A DNA stretch of 64,000 nt from Ga0077548 sp035440445 (GTDB lineage Bacteria; Pseudomonadota; Alphaproteobacteria; Rhizobiales; Xanthobacteraceae), in NCBI GenBank assembly GCA_035440445.1, contig DAORMJ010000020.1, forward strand, positions 3,727 through 67,726, read 5' to 3'. Shown one piece after another: positions 1 through 8,492 of the stretch. The first letter of the stretch is position 1, and each line of letters opens with the position of its first letter. The notes under the pieces were generated by a model that saw only the letters and a list, made by a program, of their open reading frames with translations, was not told the DNA's origin and searched no databases. The position numbers and the translations under genes were made by a program.

Positions 1-42
1 ATGGACTGCCAGAGGGGCCCGGTCTGTAGTGAAAACCTGCGG

Positions 43-387
43 TTATCTCGTTGCTTCCATCCCGAACAGCTGGAGGGAAGCGAACGGATCGGTCAGCGCG
101 CCGGCGCCGAAGCCGATGAAGGCGAGCATCCCGGCAAGATCCCAGAACGTCAGCCCGCGCGCGCGATAGTGGACGCCGCTGCGATAGGCGTAGATCGCGA
201 CAAGGGCAGCAAGGACGAGCGAGAGCAGGCTTGCCGCTGGCAGCGCGATAGCTTTGGGAAGAACGAGGGCAGCGATCGCCGCGGGAAGGGCGCCGAGCAC
301 GAACAGGACCCGCAGCCTTGTGCTGGAATCCCGGATTTCCGCTGCCTCAGCGCGTGAACGTACGGGGGTATAACCCGTTGGCCGCAT
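43..387 (-). CDS. hypothetical small integral membrane protein
   Basis: A 114-residue protein I do not recognise. Three hydrophobic stretches, about residues 26-44, 47-68 and 82-99, suggest three membrane spans, with a short basic N-terminus. It lies downstream of and on the same strand as the FixJ-like regulator gene, about 107 bp away, so it could be co-transcribed, but nothing links the functions. No enzyme motif is visible. The ATG at 387 is the only good start. Confidence 0.55.
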   Translation of the reverse strand: MRPTGYTPVRSRAEAAEIRDSSTRLRVLFVLGALPAAIAALVLPKAIALPAASLLSLVLAALVAIYAYRSGVHYRARGLTFWDLAGMLAFIGFGAGALTDPFASLQLFGMEATR

Positions 388-494
388 GGCGATCCCTGTG
401 TTGGCAACCCGAATGAAAAAGGCTGCACTGCTTCAGGAATCGAAAATAGTTTGCTCGCTTGCAGTCGAGAATTCGTAGAACGCGGGTGGTAATT

Positions 495-1109
495 CTACGG
501 TATCACGCGGCCGAGTTTCACGGCCTGCCGCACCAGCACGGCCACGCTCTCGGCCTGCATTTTCTCCATGATTTCCGCGCGATAGCTCTCGACCGTGCGC
601 ACGCTGATCCCGAGCTTGTTGGCGATGTTCTGGCTGGTCAGGCCGAGAGCCACGAGGTCGAAAATCTCGGTCTGGCGCGGGGTCAGGCGGTTGAAGCGCT
701 CTTTCAGTTCCTCGTGGGAGCGCGATGCGTTCAGGTTCTCGTGCATGCGCGCAAGACCGCGATTGATCGCCGCAACGAGTTGGGTGTCGTTCACCGGCTT
801 TTCGATGAATTCCTCCGCGCCGGCCTTGATCGCCGCGACGGCCATTGGAACGTCTGCGTGTCCGGAAATGAGGATGACGGGAAGCGAGATGTTTTGCTTC
901 GAGAGTTGCTGGACGAGTTCGATGCCATCGGTGCCGGGCATTCTCACGTCGGCCACGATACAGGCCGGCCGGGCGGGGTCCACCGAGGTCAGGAAAACAT
1001 CGGCAGACTCGAACTTCTCGGTTTCGAACCCGAAGACGTTGAGCATCTCGCTGAGCGCATTGCGGACCGACTCCTGATCGTCCACGACGTAAATGGTGGG
1101 GCCAGCCAT
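495..1109 (-). CDS. FixJ-family response regulator (REC + LuxR-type HTH)
   Basis: A 204-residue DNA-binding response regulator, the usual FixJ length. The receiver domain (about 1-120) has the acidic pair D10/D11, phospho-acceptor D54 in VADVRMP, and conserved K104 in EKP. A LuxR/GerE helix-turn-helix (about 140-200) carries LTPRQTEIFDLVALGLTSQ and the recognition helix SVRTVESYRAEIMEKM. The start at 1109 was chosen because MAGPTIYVVDD begins the receiver fold and lies one base past the kinase stop codon; a longer frame to 1250 would run into the kinase gene. It is almost certainly the partner of the upstream kinase. Family members are transcription activators; the target genes are not evident here. 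Confidence 0.9.
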   Translation of the reverse strand: MAGPTIYVVDDQESVRNALSEMLNVFGFETEKFESADVFLTSVDPARPACIVADVRMPGTDGIELVQQLSKQNISLPVILISGHADVPMAVAAIKAGAEEFIEKPVNDTQLVAAINRGLARMHENLNASRSHEELKERFNRLTPRQTEIFDLVALGLTSQNIANKLGISVRTVESYRAEIMEKMQAESVAVLVRQAVKLGRVIP

Positions 1110-1110
1110 C

Positions 1111-2781
1111 TCAGTTGCCTTGTTTTGATTCGACGGGGATTGTGAAGCGGAATTCGGTTGCTCCGGCAGTGCCGGAATGAAGCCAGAGTTTTCCGCCATG
1201 GGCTTCCACGATGGACGTGCAGATTGCGAGCCCCAGTCCAAGGCCTTCATGCTTCGATGTCATGAGCGGTTCGAAAAGTCTCCCTGCTGTTTCTTCATCG
1301 ATCCCCGGTCCATCATCCAATACGCTAAATTCGATACGCGCGGGTGTGGAAAGTTGCCGCGCTTGGATGGTGATTTTCCCAGGGCTACCGCTGCCGCCGA
1401 TCGCATCGATGCTGTTGCGGACCAGATTGAGTACGACCTGCTGCAGTTGTACGCGGTCGCCGAAAATGGTCGGCAGTGGGACCAATGGCAACAGGGACAG
1501 TTTCGCGCCCTTGGCCGCGGCTTCGGGGCCGGCAAGCATGATGGCGCTGTCGAGCACGGATTCGACGTCGATCGTACTGATACGAGGATGGCCGCGACGA
1601 AGAAATTCCCGAATGCGCCGCACAATTCCGCTCGCATGATCCACATAGGTGATGACGCTGGTCAGGTTCGAATCCACGCGGACCGGATCGTCGTTCTTCT
1701 GACGGAGAAGCTCCTGCGCGGAACGGGCAAGCGCCCGGGCGGCCGTCAGCGGTTGATTGATCTCGTGGGCAAGCGCTGATGCCATCCCGCTCACCAGCGT
1801 AAAGCGTGAAGCCTGCACGGCTTCCGCTTCTTTTTCCTTGAAGCGCCGTTCGACTTCGCGCGCGTGAGCATCCGCGCGCTCCCGCTCGCTGACCACGGCT
1901 CCGACGATGAGTCCGGTTGTGCTCAGAACCAGCATCAGGATCTGGAACTCGGTAAAGGTCCGGGCGTCGGCGGAAAAGAACTGCAACACGCCGACCAGCC
2001 CGAGCTGTGCGAGTGCGAGCGCCACGCATGCGCCGTCCATGCCGAAGCGCAAGGCGGAGAGCACAATTGGCAGGAACAGGAGATAGAAGAACTTCACGCC
2101 GTTCTTTTCGCCGGTGGCCGCGATCACCCAGAGCGAGCCTGCGATCAGCGCCACGTAAACCGCGATTTCGAGAAGGAGCGCAGGCGTGATGGCCGGCAGC
2201 GGGTGTTTATGCAGGACGCGAAGCATCAAGGGTGTCACGACGGCAATGCCGATGGTATCGCCGACAAGCAGCGGCACCAGCGCGATCAGCGCATCGGCCC
2301 AGTCGAGGTCCGGCTCGAAGATGAGGAGAACGGAAAGAAGCAGCGTCGCGAGCACCGCTCCGAGCAGGCCGACGCCGAGGAGCGCGATGACGTCACGCAA
2401 TTGCCGCAGCGTGACGTCAAGCCGGAACTGGTGCCGCGCAAGCCACGTCGCACCGGCATAAACGAGCGCGATGATGGCCGCGATGCCGAGAATGATCGGC
2501 CATTGCAGGTTCGTCTTCAAAACCAGCGTTTCGGCGATCACGATCCCGACGAAAAGTACGATCGCATAGACCGGGCCCGCGAACAGCATCAGCGCGAATA
2601 CGACGCCGAGCCCCGGATTCCACGGCGTGATCGGGACGCCTTTGTACGCGTGGATAAAGCTAAGCCACTCCAGCGCGACATAGAGCAGGAAGAAGCCGAC
2701 CACGAGCGGTAGCCGCAGCTGCACGTTGCCGCTGCGGTCGCCTGCAGAAATACCCGGAGTGGAAATCTCCCGGGCGCTCAT
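1111..2781 (-). CDS. MASE1-type membrane sensor histidine kinase
   Basis: A 556-residue sensor kinase. Residues 20-300 hold about eight to ten hydrophobic segments resembling a MASE1 integral membrane sensor. A linker helix (300-330) leads to a HisKA domain with phospho-acceptor H339 in ALAHEINQPL, then a HATPase_c domain with N-box N456 (NLVRNSIDA), G1 box DDGPGID (489-495), F box LFEPLMTSK and G2 box GLGLGLAI. The H-box and ATPase resemble the FixL group, but there is no PAS/heme domain, so the signal is unlikely to be sensed as in FixL. It is transcribed ahead of and nearly overlaps the FixJ-like regulator, and diverges from glpK. The ligand is unknown. Confidence 0.9.
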   Translation of the reverse strand: MSAREISTPGISAGDRSGNVQLRLPLVVGFFLLYVALEWLSFIHAYKGVPITPWNPGLGVVFALMLFAGPVYAIVLFVGIVIAETLVLKTNLQWPIILGIAAIIALVYAGATWLARHQFRLDVTLRQLRDVIALLGVGLLGAVLATLLLSVLLIFEPDLDWADALIALVPLLVGDTIGIAVVTPLMLRVLHKHPLPAITPALLLEIAVYVALIAGSLWVIAATGEKNGVKFFYLLFLPIVLSALRFGMDGACVALALAQLGLVGVLQFFSADARTFTEFQILMLVLSTTGLIVGAVVSERERADAHAREVERRFKEKEAEAVQASRFTLVSGMASALAHEINQPLTAARALARSAQELLRQKNDDPVRVDSNLTSVITYVDHASGIVRRIREFLRRGHPRISTIDVESVLDSAIMLAGPEAAAKGAKLSLLPLVPLPTIFGDRVQLQQVVLNLVRNSIDAIGGSGSPGKITIQARQLSTPARIEFSVLDDGPGIDEETAGRLFEPLMTSKHEGLGLGLAICTSIVEAHGGKLWLHSGTAGATEFRFTIPVESKQGN

Positions 2782-2880
2782 GCCTGCCGCCTTGCTGGCC
2801 GGGGGAGAGAAAAGTTGTTCCTATTCATGGCTACAGTAGTATCACGGTGCAGCAAGCCGCGCGAAGACGCGGTGCAATAT

Positions 2881-2886
2881 AGGAGG
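2881..2886 (+). promoter_or_regulatory. strong Shine-Dalgarno deciding the TTG start of glpK
   Basis: AGGAGG sits seven bases before the TTG at 2894. No ATG occurs near the start of the conserved glycerol kinase sequence, so this perfect ribosome-binding site is the main evidence that the gene starts with TTG. Confidence 0.75.
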
Positions 2887-2893
2887 CAGCCCG

Positions 2894-4390
2894 TTGGCCA
2901 AATTTCTGCTCGCGATCGATCAGGGAACGACCTCCTCGCGCGCGATTGTCTTCCGTCCGGACCTTTCCATCGCGGCCGTTGGTCAGCAGGAATTCCAGCA
3001 GCATTTCCCGGCCTCGGGCTGGGTGGAGCACGAGCCCGACGATCTCCTTCGCTCTACCCTCGAGGTTTGCCGCGCGGCGATGAAGCAGGCGGAAGTAACC
3101 GCCAAGGATATCATCGCGATCGGCATTACCAACCAGCGCGAAACGACCGTGGTCTGGGACCGCAAAACGGGGCAAGCGATCCACCGCGCCATTGTCTGGC
3201 AGGACCGCCGGACCGGCGAGCTTTGCGAGCGCCTGAAGAAGGAGGGGTTCGAACAAACCGTCACCGCAAAGACCGGTCTTCTGCTCGATCCGTATTTCTC
3301 GGGCACCAAGCTTGCGTGGATTCTCGATAACGTACCGGGTGCGCGCGTGCGTGCGGAGCGGGGCGAACTCGCCTTCGGGACGGTGGATTGTTTTCTGTTG
3401 TGGCATCTGACCGGCGGCGCGGTCCACGCGACCGATGCAACCAATGCGTCGCGAACGCTTCTGTTCGACATCCATCGCGGCGAGTGGGATGGCGATCTTC
3501 TCAAACTGTTCAACATTCCCCGCGCGGTGCTACCCGAAGTGCGCGACTGCGCAGCGGATTACGGCGCGACGGCTCCTGATCTTTTTGGCGGGCCCATTGC
3601 GATCCGCGGCATTGCCGGCGACCAGCAGGCCGCGACGGTGGGGCAGGCGTGCTTCAACCCCGGCATGATGAAGTCGACCTATGGCACGGGCTGCTTCGCG
3701 CTGCTCAACACCGGCGAGACCGCCGTGGCTTCTAGAAGCCGTTTGCTCACCACGATTGCGTATCAGTTGAACGGCAAGCGCACCTATGCGCTGGAGGGTT
3801 CGATCTTTATCGCCGGCGCGGCCGTGCAGTGGCTGCGCGACGGGCTCGGCATCGTGAAGCAGGCATCCGAAACCGGACCGCTCGCGGAAGCCGCAGATGA
3901 AAGTCAGGAAGTTTATCTCGTGCCGGCCTTCGTCGGTTTGGGCGCACCCTATTGGAATTCGGAAGTCCGTGGCGCGATGTTCGGTCTGACGCGAAACACC
4001 GGCCCGAAAGAATTCGCGCGCGCTGCACTCGAAAGCGTCTGTTACCAGACCGCCGATCTGCTCGAAGCCATGCGGGCCGACTGGCCGCAAGCCGCAGGTG
4101 CGGACACCGTGCTGCGCGTGGACGGCGGCATGGTCGCCTCCGACTGGACCATGCAGCGCCTCGCGGATCTCCTTGCGGCGCCCGTCGATCGTCCGATCGT
4201 GAAAGAAACGACGGCCATGGGGGCGGCCTATCTCGCCGGGCTGGCATCGGGCGTGCTGCCGCCGCCCGCGCAGTTCGGCGATAGCTGGCGGCTGGAGCGG
4301 CGCTTTACCCCGCATATGGATACCGCGATGCGGGACAGAAAGCTGTCGGGCTGGAAAAGATCGGTAAGAAGTCTGCTTCCGAATGCTTGA
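2894..4390 (+). CDS. glpK: glycerol kinase
   Basis: A 498-residue FGGY-family kinase, the normal GlpK length. It phosphorylates glycerol to sn-glycerol-3-phosphate using ATP in the cytoplasm. The N-terminal phosphate-binding loop AIDQGTTSSRA (7-17), the glycerol-binding region with R82-E83 in NQRETTVVWDR, W103, and the catalytic aspartate D243 in GIAGDQQAA are intact; the C-terminal FGGY signature follows (GGMVASDWTMQ ... ETTAMGAAYLAG). The start is TTG. There is no glycerol transporter or glpD next to it, so it stands alone between a divergent kinase gene and an aldolase gene. Confidence 0.96.
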   Translation: MAKFLLAIDQGTTSSRAIVFRPDLSIAAVGQQEFQQHFPASGWVEHEPDDLLRSTLEVCRAAMKQAEVTAKDIIAIGITNQRETTVVWDRKTGQAIHRAIVWQDRRTGELCERLKKEGFEQTVTAKTGLLLDPYFSGTKLAWILDNVPGARVRAERGELAFGTVDCFLLWHLTGGAVHATDATNASRTLLFDIHRGEWDGDLLKLFNIPRAVLPEVRDCAADYGATAPDLFGGPIAIRGIAGDQQAATVGQACFNPGMMKSTYGTGCFALLNTGETAVASRSRLLTTIAYQLNGKRTYALEGSIFIAGAAVQWLRDGLGIVKQASETGPLAEAADESQEVYLVPAFVGLGAPYWNSEVRGAMFGLTRNTGPKEFARAALESVCYQTADLLEAMRADWPQAAGADTVLRVDGGMVASDWTMQRLADLLAAPVDRPIVKETTAMGAAYLAGLASGVLPPPAQFGDSWRLERRFTPHMDTAMRDRKLSGWKRSVRSLLPNA

Positions 4391-4399
4391 GCCTTGCAG

Positions 4400-4421
4400 A
4401 TTTCATAACACCATATGAAAT
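4400..4421. promoter_or_regulatory. 22-bp perfect palindrome, probable operator
   Basis: ATTTCATA, six bases, TATGAAAT: two perfect 8-bp arms. It begins 10 bp after the glpK stop and ends 55 bp before the aldolase start. It is AT-rich in GC-rich surroundings and is not followed by a T-run, so it looks more like a protein-binding site (for example for a GntR-type repressor) than a terminator. The binding protein is unknown. Confidence 0.5.
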
Positions 4422-4476
4422 GTGCCGGCGATCGTTGCCCGTGAAGTGAAGCATCCGAATAGAGAAGGCGAAGGCG

Positions 4477-5244
4477 ATGGAATTACAGCGTAACGAATTC
4501 AAGCATGCGATCGCGGCCGGTAAGCTCCAGATCGGACTCTGGAATAGCCTCTGCAGCAATATCGTCACCGAAATCGTCTGTTACAGCGGCTTCGACTGGC
4601 TGCTGCTCGATACCGAGCATTCGCCGAATGAGTTGCCTGCGGTGATGGCGCAGTTGCAGTCGGTGCAAAGAGGCACGGCAACGCCGATCGTGCGTCCCGC
4701 GTGGAATGATGCGGTGTTGATCAAGCGCATTCTCGATATCGGTGCGCAGTCGATCCTGGTGCCCTTCGTGCAGAACGCGGAAGAGGCGAAGCAAGCCGTC
4801 GCCGCGACGCGCTATCCGCCCGAGGGAATTCGCGGGATCACGGGTAGCGGCCGGGCAAGCCGCTATGGGCGGACCAAAGACTATCTGAAGAAAGCAAACG
4901 CGGAGATTTGCCTGCTAGTACAGGCGGAGACGCGTGAGGCGTTGGAGCAGCTCGAGGCGATCGCGAGCGTCGAAGGTGTCGATGGCGTGTTCGTCGGACC
5001 CGCGGACCTTTCGGCCTCGTTCGGCCATATCGGCAACCCGCAGCATCCGGAAGTGCAGAAAGCGATCGAGGATGTGGCGAAGCGGCTAAAGAAGATCGGC
5101 AAGCCTGCCGGCATCCTGACGCCGGTGATGGAAGAGGCGCATCGCTACATCGAGTGGGGATACACGTTCGTAGCGGTCGGCTCCGATCTTGGCTTGCTGG
5201 CCAAGGGTGCCGATACGCTCGCAGCCCACTTCAAGCAAAAATAG
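4477..5244 (+). CDS. HpcH/HpaI-type class II aldolase
   Basis: A 255-residue metal-dependent pyruvate aldolase of the HpcH/HpaI/GarL/RhmA group, a beta-barrel enzyme that splits 2-keto-3-deoxy or 4-hydroxy-2-oxo acids into pyruvate and an aldehyde. The residues expected for catalysis and metal binding are visible: D45 and H48 in LLLDTEHSP, R73 in IVRPAW, E151 in VQAETREA, and D177 in FVGPADLSASFG. The start follows a GAAGGCGAAGG ribosome-binding region. A dehydrogenase gene follows after 24 bp, suggesting a two-gene sugar-acid catabolic operon. The exact substrate cannot be read from the sequence. Confidence 0.88.
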   Translation: MELQRNEFKHAIAAGKLQIGLWNSLCSNIVTEIVCYSGFDWLLLDTEHSPNELPAVMAQLQSVQRGTATPIVRPAWNDAVLIKRILDIGAQSILVPFVQNAEEAKQAVAATRYPPEGIRGITGSGRASRYGRTKDYLKKANAEICLLVQAETREALEQLEAIASVEGVDGVFVGPADLSASFGHIGNPQHPEVQKAIEDVAKRLKKIGKPAGILTPVMEEAHRYIEWGYTFVAVGSDLGLLAKGADTLAAHFKQK

Positions 5245-5268
5245 ACGCGCCGCGCGCGGGAGAAGGCC

Positions 5269-6066
5269 ATGAGCAAAGCAAGACTGGAAGGCAAACGTGC
5301 GATCGTGACAGGCGCGGGCAGCGGGATCGGGCGCGCTTCTGCGAGACTGTTTGCCGCCGAAGGTGCCTCTGTCCTCGCGGTGGACAAGACAAAAGCAGCA
5401 GTCGAGGAAACCGCGGCACTGATCGCGAAGGATGGCAACAAGGCGATCGCGATGGCCGCCGACGCCGGCGACGAAGCCGAGGTCAAAAACTACGTTGCAA
5501 AGGCAGTGAGCGAATTCGGCGGCATCGACGTGGTCTATGCGAACGCTGGCATTAGCGGCGGTCTCGTTCCCTTGTGGGAACAGTCGGTCGAGATGTGGCA
5601 GGAAATCCTGCGGGTCAATCTCATCGGCCCGTTCCTCGCGATTCAGAACATCGCGCCGTTGATGATCAAAGAGGGTAAAGGATCGATTGTCTGCACGGCG
5701 TCAGTTGCCGGGCTTCGCGCGAACGCGGGCGGTCATCCTTACAGCGCGAGCAAGGCCGGCGTGATCAGCCTCGTGCAGACGACTGCAAGCTCGCTTTCGG
5801 GCACCGGCGTCCGCATCAACGCGATCTGCCCGGGGCTGATCGAGACCGGCATGACGAAGCCGATCTTTGATTACGCCGCGGGCAGGGGTACGACCGCGAA
5901 GCTTGGCCAGATCAATCCGATGCAGCGTCACGGCAATCCGGAAGAGATCGCCGCGATGGCGCTTTTTCTGGCGAGCGACGATGCGTCCTACGTCAACGGT
6001 CAGGCGATTGCCGTGGACGGCGGCCTTTCGAGTTCGCACCCATTCGTCGGGAAGTTGCGGGTCTGA
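5269..6066 (+). CDS. short-chain dehydrogenase/reductase (SDR)
   Basis: A 265-residue classical SDR that oxidises or reduces a small alcohol or ketone with NAD(P). The Rossmann motif TGAGSGIG is at 14-21, NAG at 92-94, and the catalytic set N117, S145, Y158 and K162 (YSASK) is complete. An acidic residue at the end of strand 2 (VDK, D39) favours NAD over NADP. It lies 24 bp after the aldolase gene and is probably co-transcribed with it; together they suggest stepwise breakdown of a hydroxy- or keto-acid. The substrate is unknown. Confidence 0.88.
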   Translation: MSKARLEGKRAIVTGAGSGIGRASARLFAAEGASVLAVDKTKAAVEETAALIAKDGNKAIAMAADAGDEAEVKNYVAKAVSEFGGIDVVYANAGISGGLVPLWEQSVEMWQEILRVNLIGPFLAIQNIAPLMIKEGKGSIVCTASVAGLRANAGGHPYSASKAGVISLVQTTASSLSGTGVRINAICPGLIETGMTKPIFDYAAGRGTTAKLGQINPMQRHGNPEEIAAMALFLASDDASYVNGQAIAVDGGLSSSHPFVGKLRV

Positions 6067-6069
6067 GCA

Positions 6070-7245
6070 TCAGGCAAGTTGCTTCAACCCGTGCTCCAGA
6101 TCCGCGATCAGATCGTCGGGATCTTCGAGACCAATGTGGAGACGAACGGCCGGACCGCCGGGATTCCATTGGGTAGCCGTTCGGTAGTCGGAGCAGTCGA
6201 ACGGGATTGCGAGACTCTCGAACCCGCCCCAGCTGTAGCCCATGCCGAAAAGGCTCAGCGCGTCGAAGAGCGCCCCAATCTTCTTTTCGTACTCGGGCTT
6301 CAGAACGATCGCGAAAAGCCCGCACGCTCCGTCGAAGTCGCGTTTCCATAATGCGTGGCCCGGGTCGCTTTCGAGTGCAGGGTGGAGCACACGCAGAACT
6401 TCGGGCCGCTCCGCCAGCCAGCGCGCAACACGAAGACCGGAAGCCATGTGCCGCTCCAGCCGTACCCCCATCGTGCGCAGGCCGCGCAACGCGAGATAGA
6501 CGTCTTCGGGGCCGGGATTGATGCCGAGGTCGCCATGCGTCTGCAGCACGCGCTTGAAAGTGGCGGCATTTGCGGAAATAGCGCCGAGATTGATGTCGGC
6601 GTGACCGCCGAGATATTTGGTGCCGGCCTGAATGGAAATATCGACGCCGTGTTCGTGCGGCCGGAAAAACAGCGGCGTCGCCCACGTGTTGTCGATCAGG
6701 CTGACGGCGCCGTGCGCCGCGGCGGCCTTCGCGATCGCAGGCACGTCCTGCATTTCGAAGCTCTGCGATCCGGGCGCTTCCAGATAAACCGCAGTCGTAT
6801 TCGGTTTGAACAGGGAGCCGATTTCGCTACCGATCAGCGGATCGTAATATGTAATTTCGACGCCGAGCCGCTTCAGAATGGTGTCGCAGATGTTTCGCGT
6901 CGGCCGATAGACCGTGTCGGCAACGAGGATATGGTCGCCGGACTTCACGACCGAGAGAAGTGCGGTGCTGATTGCCGAAAGTCCGGAAGGCGTCAGCACG
7001 ACGCCGGCGCCTTTCTCGAACTCCGCAAGCGATTTCGAAAGCGCATCGAGGGTCGGCGTGCCGCGCCTACCGTATGTATACCGGCCACGATGCGTGATCA
7101 GGTCGTCGTATGTCTCGTAGAGAATCGTGGAACCGCGAAAAAGCGGCGTATTGACGAAGCCGTCGTACTCAAAAGGGGAGCGGCCTGCGAGCACGAGCGC
7201 TGTCGCGGGACGATAGCGCGCGCTGTCATTCTTCTTTTTCGACAT
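6070..7245 (-). CDS. metC: cystathionine beta-lyase-like PLP enzyme
   Basis: A 391-residue Cys/Met-metabolism PLP enzyme. K210 in SIQAGTKYLGGH is the expected Schiff-base lysine, D185 in LIDNTWATP pairs with the PLP ring nitrogen, and Y58 in GRYTYGR lies in the tetramer-contributed active site. The closest named activity is cystathionine beta-lyase, which makes homocysteine in methionine biosynthesis; related lyases and gamma-synthases share this fold, so the activity is inferred. It faces the SDR gene tail to tail with three bases between, and diverges from the aap operon across 186 bp that should hold both promoters. Confidence 0.85.
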   Translation of the reverse strand: MSKKKNDSARYRPATALVLAGRSPFEYDGFVNTPLFRGSTILYETYDDLITHRGRYTYGRRGTPTLDALSKSLAEFEKGAGVVLTPSGLSAISTALLSVVKSGDHILVADTVYRPTRNICDTILKRLGVEITYYDPLIGSEIGSLFKPNTTAVYLEAPGSQSFEMQDVPAIAKAAAAHGAVSLIDNTWATPLFFRPHEHGVDISIQAGTKYLGGHADINLGAISANAATFKRVLQTHGDLGINPGPEDVYLALRGLRTMGVRLERHMASGLRVARWLAERPEVLRVLHPALESDPGHALWKRDFDGACGLFAIVLKPEYEKKIGALFDALSLFGMGYSWGGFESLAIPFDCSDYRTATQWNPGGPAVRLHIGLEDPDDLIADLEHGLKQLA

Positions 7246-7302
7246 CTTTCCGCCTTGCGTAATTTCGATGCGGATATCGTCGCCAATGCCCGCCTTAAAT
7301 GC

Positions 7303-7331
7303 TTGACCTATATCGGGTTTTAGCCTGTGAT
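7303..7331 (+). promoter_or_regulatory. candidate sigma-70 promoter of the aap operon
   Basis: TTGACC (7303-7308), a 17-base spacer, then TGTGAT (7326-7331): five of six and four of six matches to the sigma-70 consensus. Transcription would begin near 7338, about 95 bases before aapJ. This is prediction only. Confidence 0.35.
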
Positions 7332-7431
7332 GGCGTAAGAGAGAACTCCCGCGCCAACGGCCGGTTTGTCTGCCATACTGGCTGCCGAGCAGGGAACAAT
7401 AACAAGAGCCGCCGTGAGATAGGAGAGCCTT

Positions 7432-8445
7432 ATGGGACGGTCGTCTATTTTATTTGCATTAGCCGTGTCGGTCGCGCTCGGAAGCACCGCCAGCGCGGGC
7501 ACGCTTGATGACGTGAAGATGCGCGGGTCCATTCTTTGTGGCGTCAGCGGCGGTCTCGCGGGCTTCGCCCAGCCGGACGACAAGGGCAACTGGACGGGCA
7601 TCGACGTGGACTTCTGCCGCGCAGTGGCGGCGGCGATCTTCAACGATCCCACCAAAGTGAAGTTTCTGCCGCTGACCGCGAAAGATCGCTTCACCGCCCT
7701 GCAGTCGCGGGAAATCGATCTGCTTTCCCGCAACACCACGTGGACCAGTTCGCGCGACAGCCAGCTCGGCTTCAACTTCGCGGGCGTGATCTATTACGAT
7801 GCGCAGGGCTTCATGGTCCGCAAGTCGGCGAAGGTCAGCTCGGCGCTGGAGCTGTCGAACACGACCGTATGCACGCAGAGCGGCACCACGACCCAGCTCA
7901 ATCTGGCGGACTACTTCCGCTCGAACAACATGAAATACGAGGCCGTCGTCTTCAACACCGCGGACGAAGTGATCAAGGCCTACGAAAGCGGCCGCTGCGA
8001 CGTGTTCACGACCGACGTCTCGCAGATTTACGCCGAGCGCCTGAAGCTCTCCAAGCCGGACGATCACATGATCCTTCCGGAACTGATTTCCAAGGAGCCG
8101 CTCGGACCGCTGGTTCGCCACGGCGACGATCAATGGTTCGATGTCGTGAAGTGGGTTCTGTTCGCGATGATCAACGCGGAGGAATATGACATCAATCAGA
8201 AGACGCTAGATCAGCGGCTGAAATCCGAGCGTCCCGACGTAAAACGCCTGCTCGGTATCGAAGGCAATTACGGCGAGCAGCTTGGCCTCACCAATGACTG
8301 GGTCGTTCGCATCATCCGGCACGTTGGCAATTATGGTGAGATCTTCGATCGGAACGTCGGAGAGAACTCGCGCCTGAAAATCGACCGCGGGCTCAATAAG
8401 CTCTGGAACAAGGGCGGCATTCAGTACGCGCCGCCTGTGCGATAA
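7432..8445 (+). CDS. aapJ: general L-amino acid ABC transporter, periplasmic binding protein
   Basis: A 337-residue solute-binding protein. An N-terminal signal peptide ending near ALGSTASA (about residue 22) targets it to the periplasm. The body begins with TLDDVKMRGSILCGVSGGL, typical of AapJ/YhdW proteins, and has the bilobal SBP-bac-3 pattern (CTQSGTTTQLNLADYF; SGRCDVFTTD). It captures a broad range of L-amino acids and passes them to AapQM. It is first in the four-gene operon; its ribosome site GATAGGAGAG precedes the ATG. The longer 48-bp gap before aapQ is common after binding-protein genes. Confidence 0.94.
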   Translation: MGRSSILFALAVSVALGSTASAGTLDDVKMRGSILCGVSGGLAGFAQPDDKGNWTGIDVDFCRAVAAAIFNDPTKVKFLPLTAKDRFTALQSREIDLLSRNTTWTSSRDSQLGFNFAGVIYYDAQGFMVRKSAKVSSALELSNTTVCTQSGTTTQLNLADYFRSNNMKYEAVVFNTADEVIKAYESGRCDVFTTDVSQIYAERLKLSKPDDHMILPELISKEPLGPLVRHGDDQWFDVVKWVLFAMINAEEYDINQKTLDQRLKSERPDVKRLLGIEGNYGEQLGLTNDWVVRIIRHVGNYGEIFDRNVGENSRLKIDRGLNKLWNKGGIQYAPPVR

Positions 8446-8492
8446 GTTTCAGCCGTTTTGCGGTTTGTAAGGATAGACCGGAGGATCGTCAC

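Noticed and set aside
7246..7431. Possible SAM riboswitch before the cystathionine beta-lyase-like gene
   Set aside because: I looked for SAM-II-like conserved blocks in the minus-strand leader and found none.
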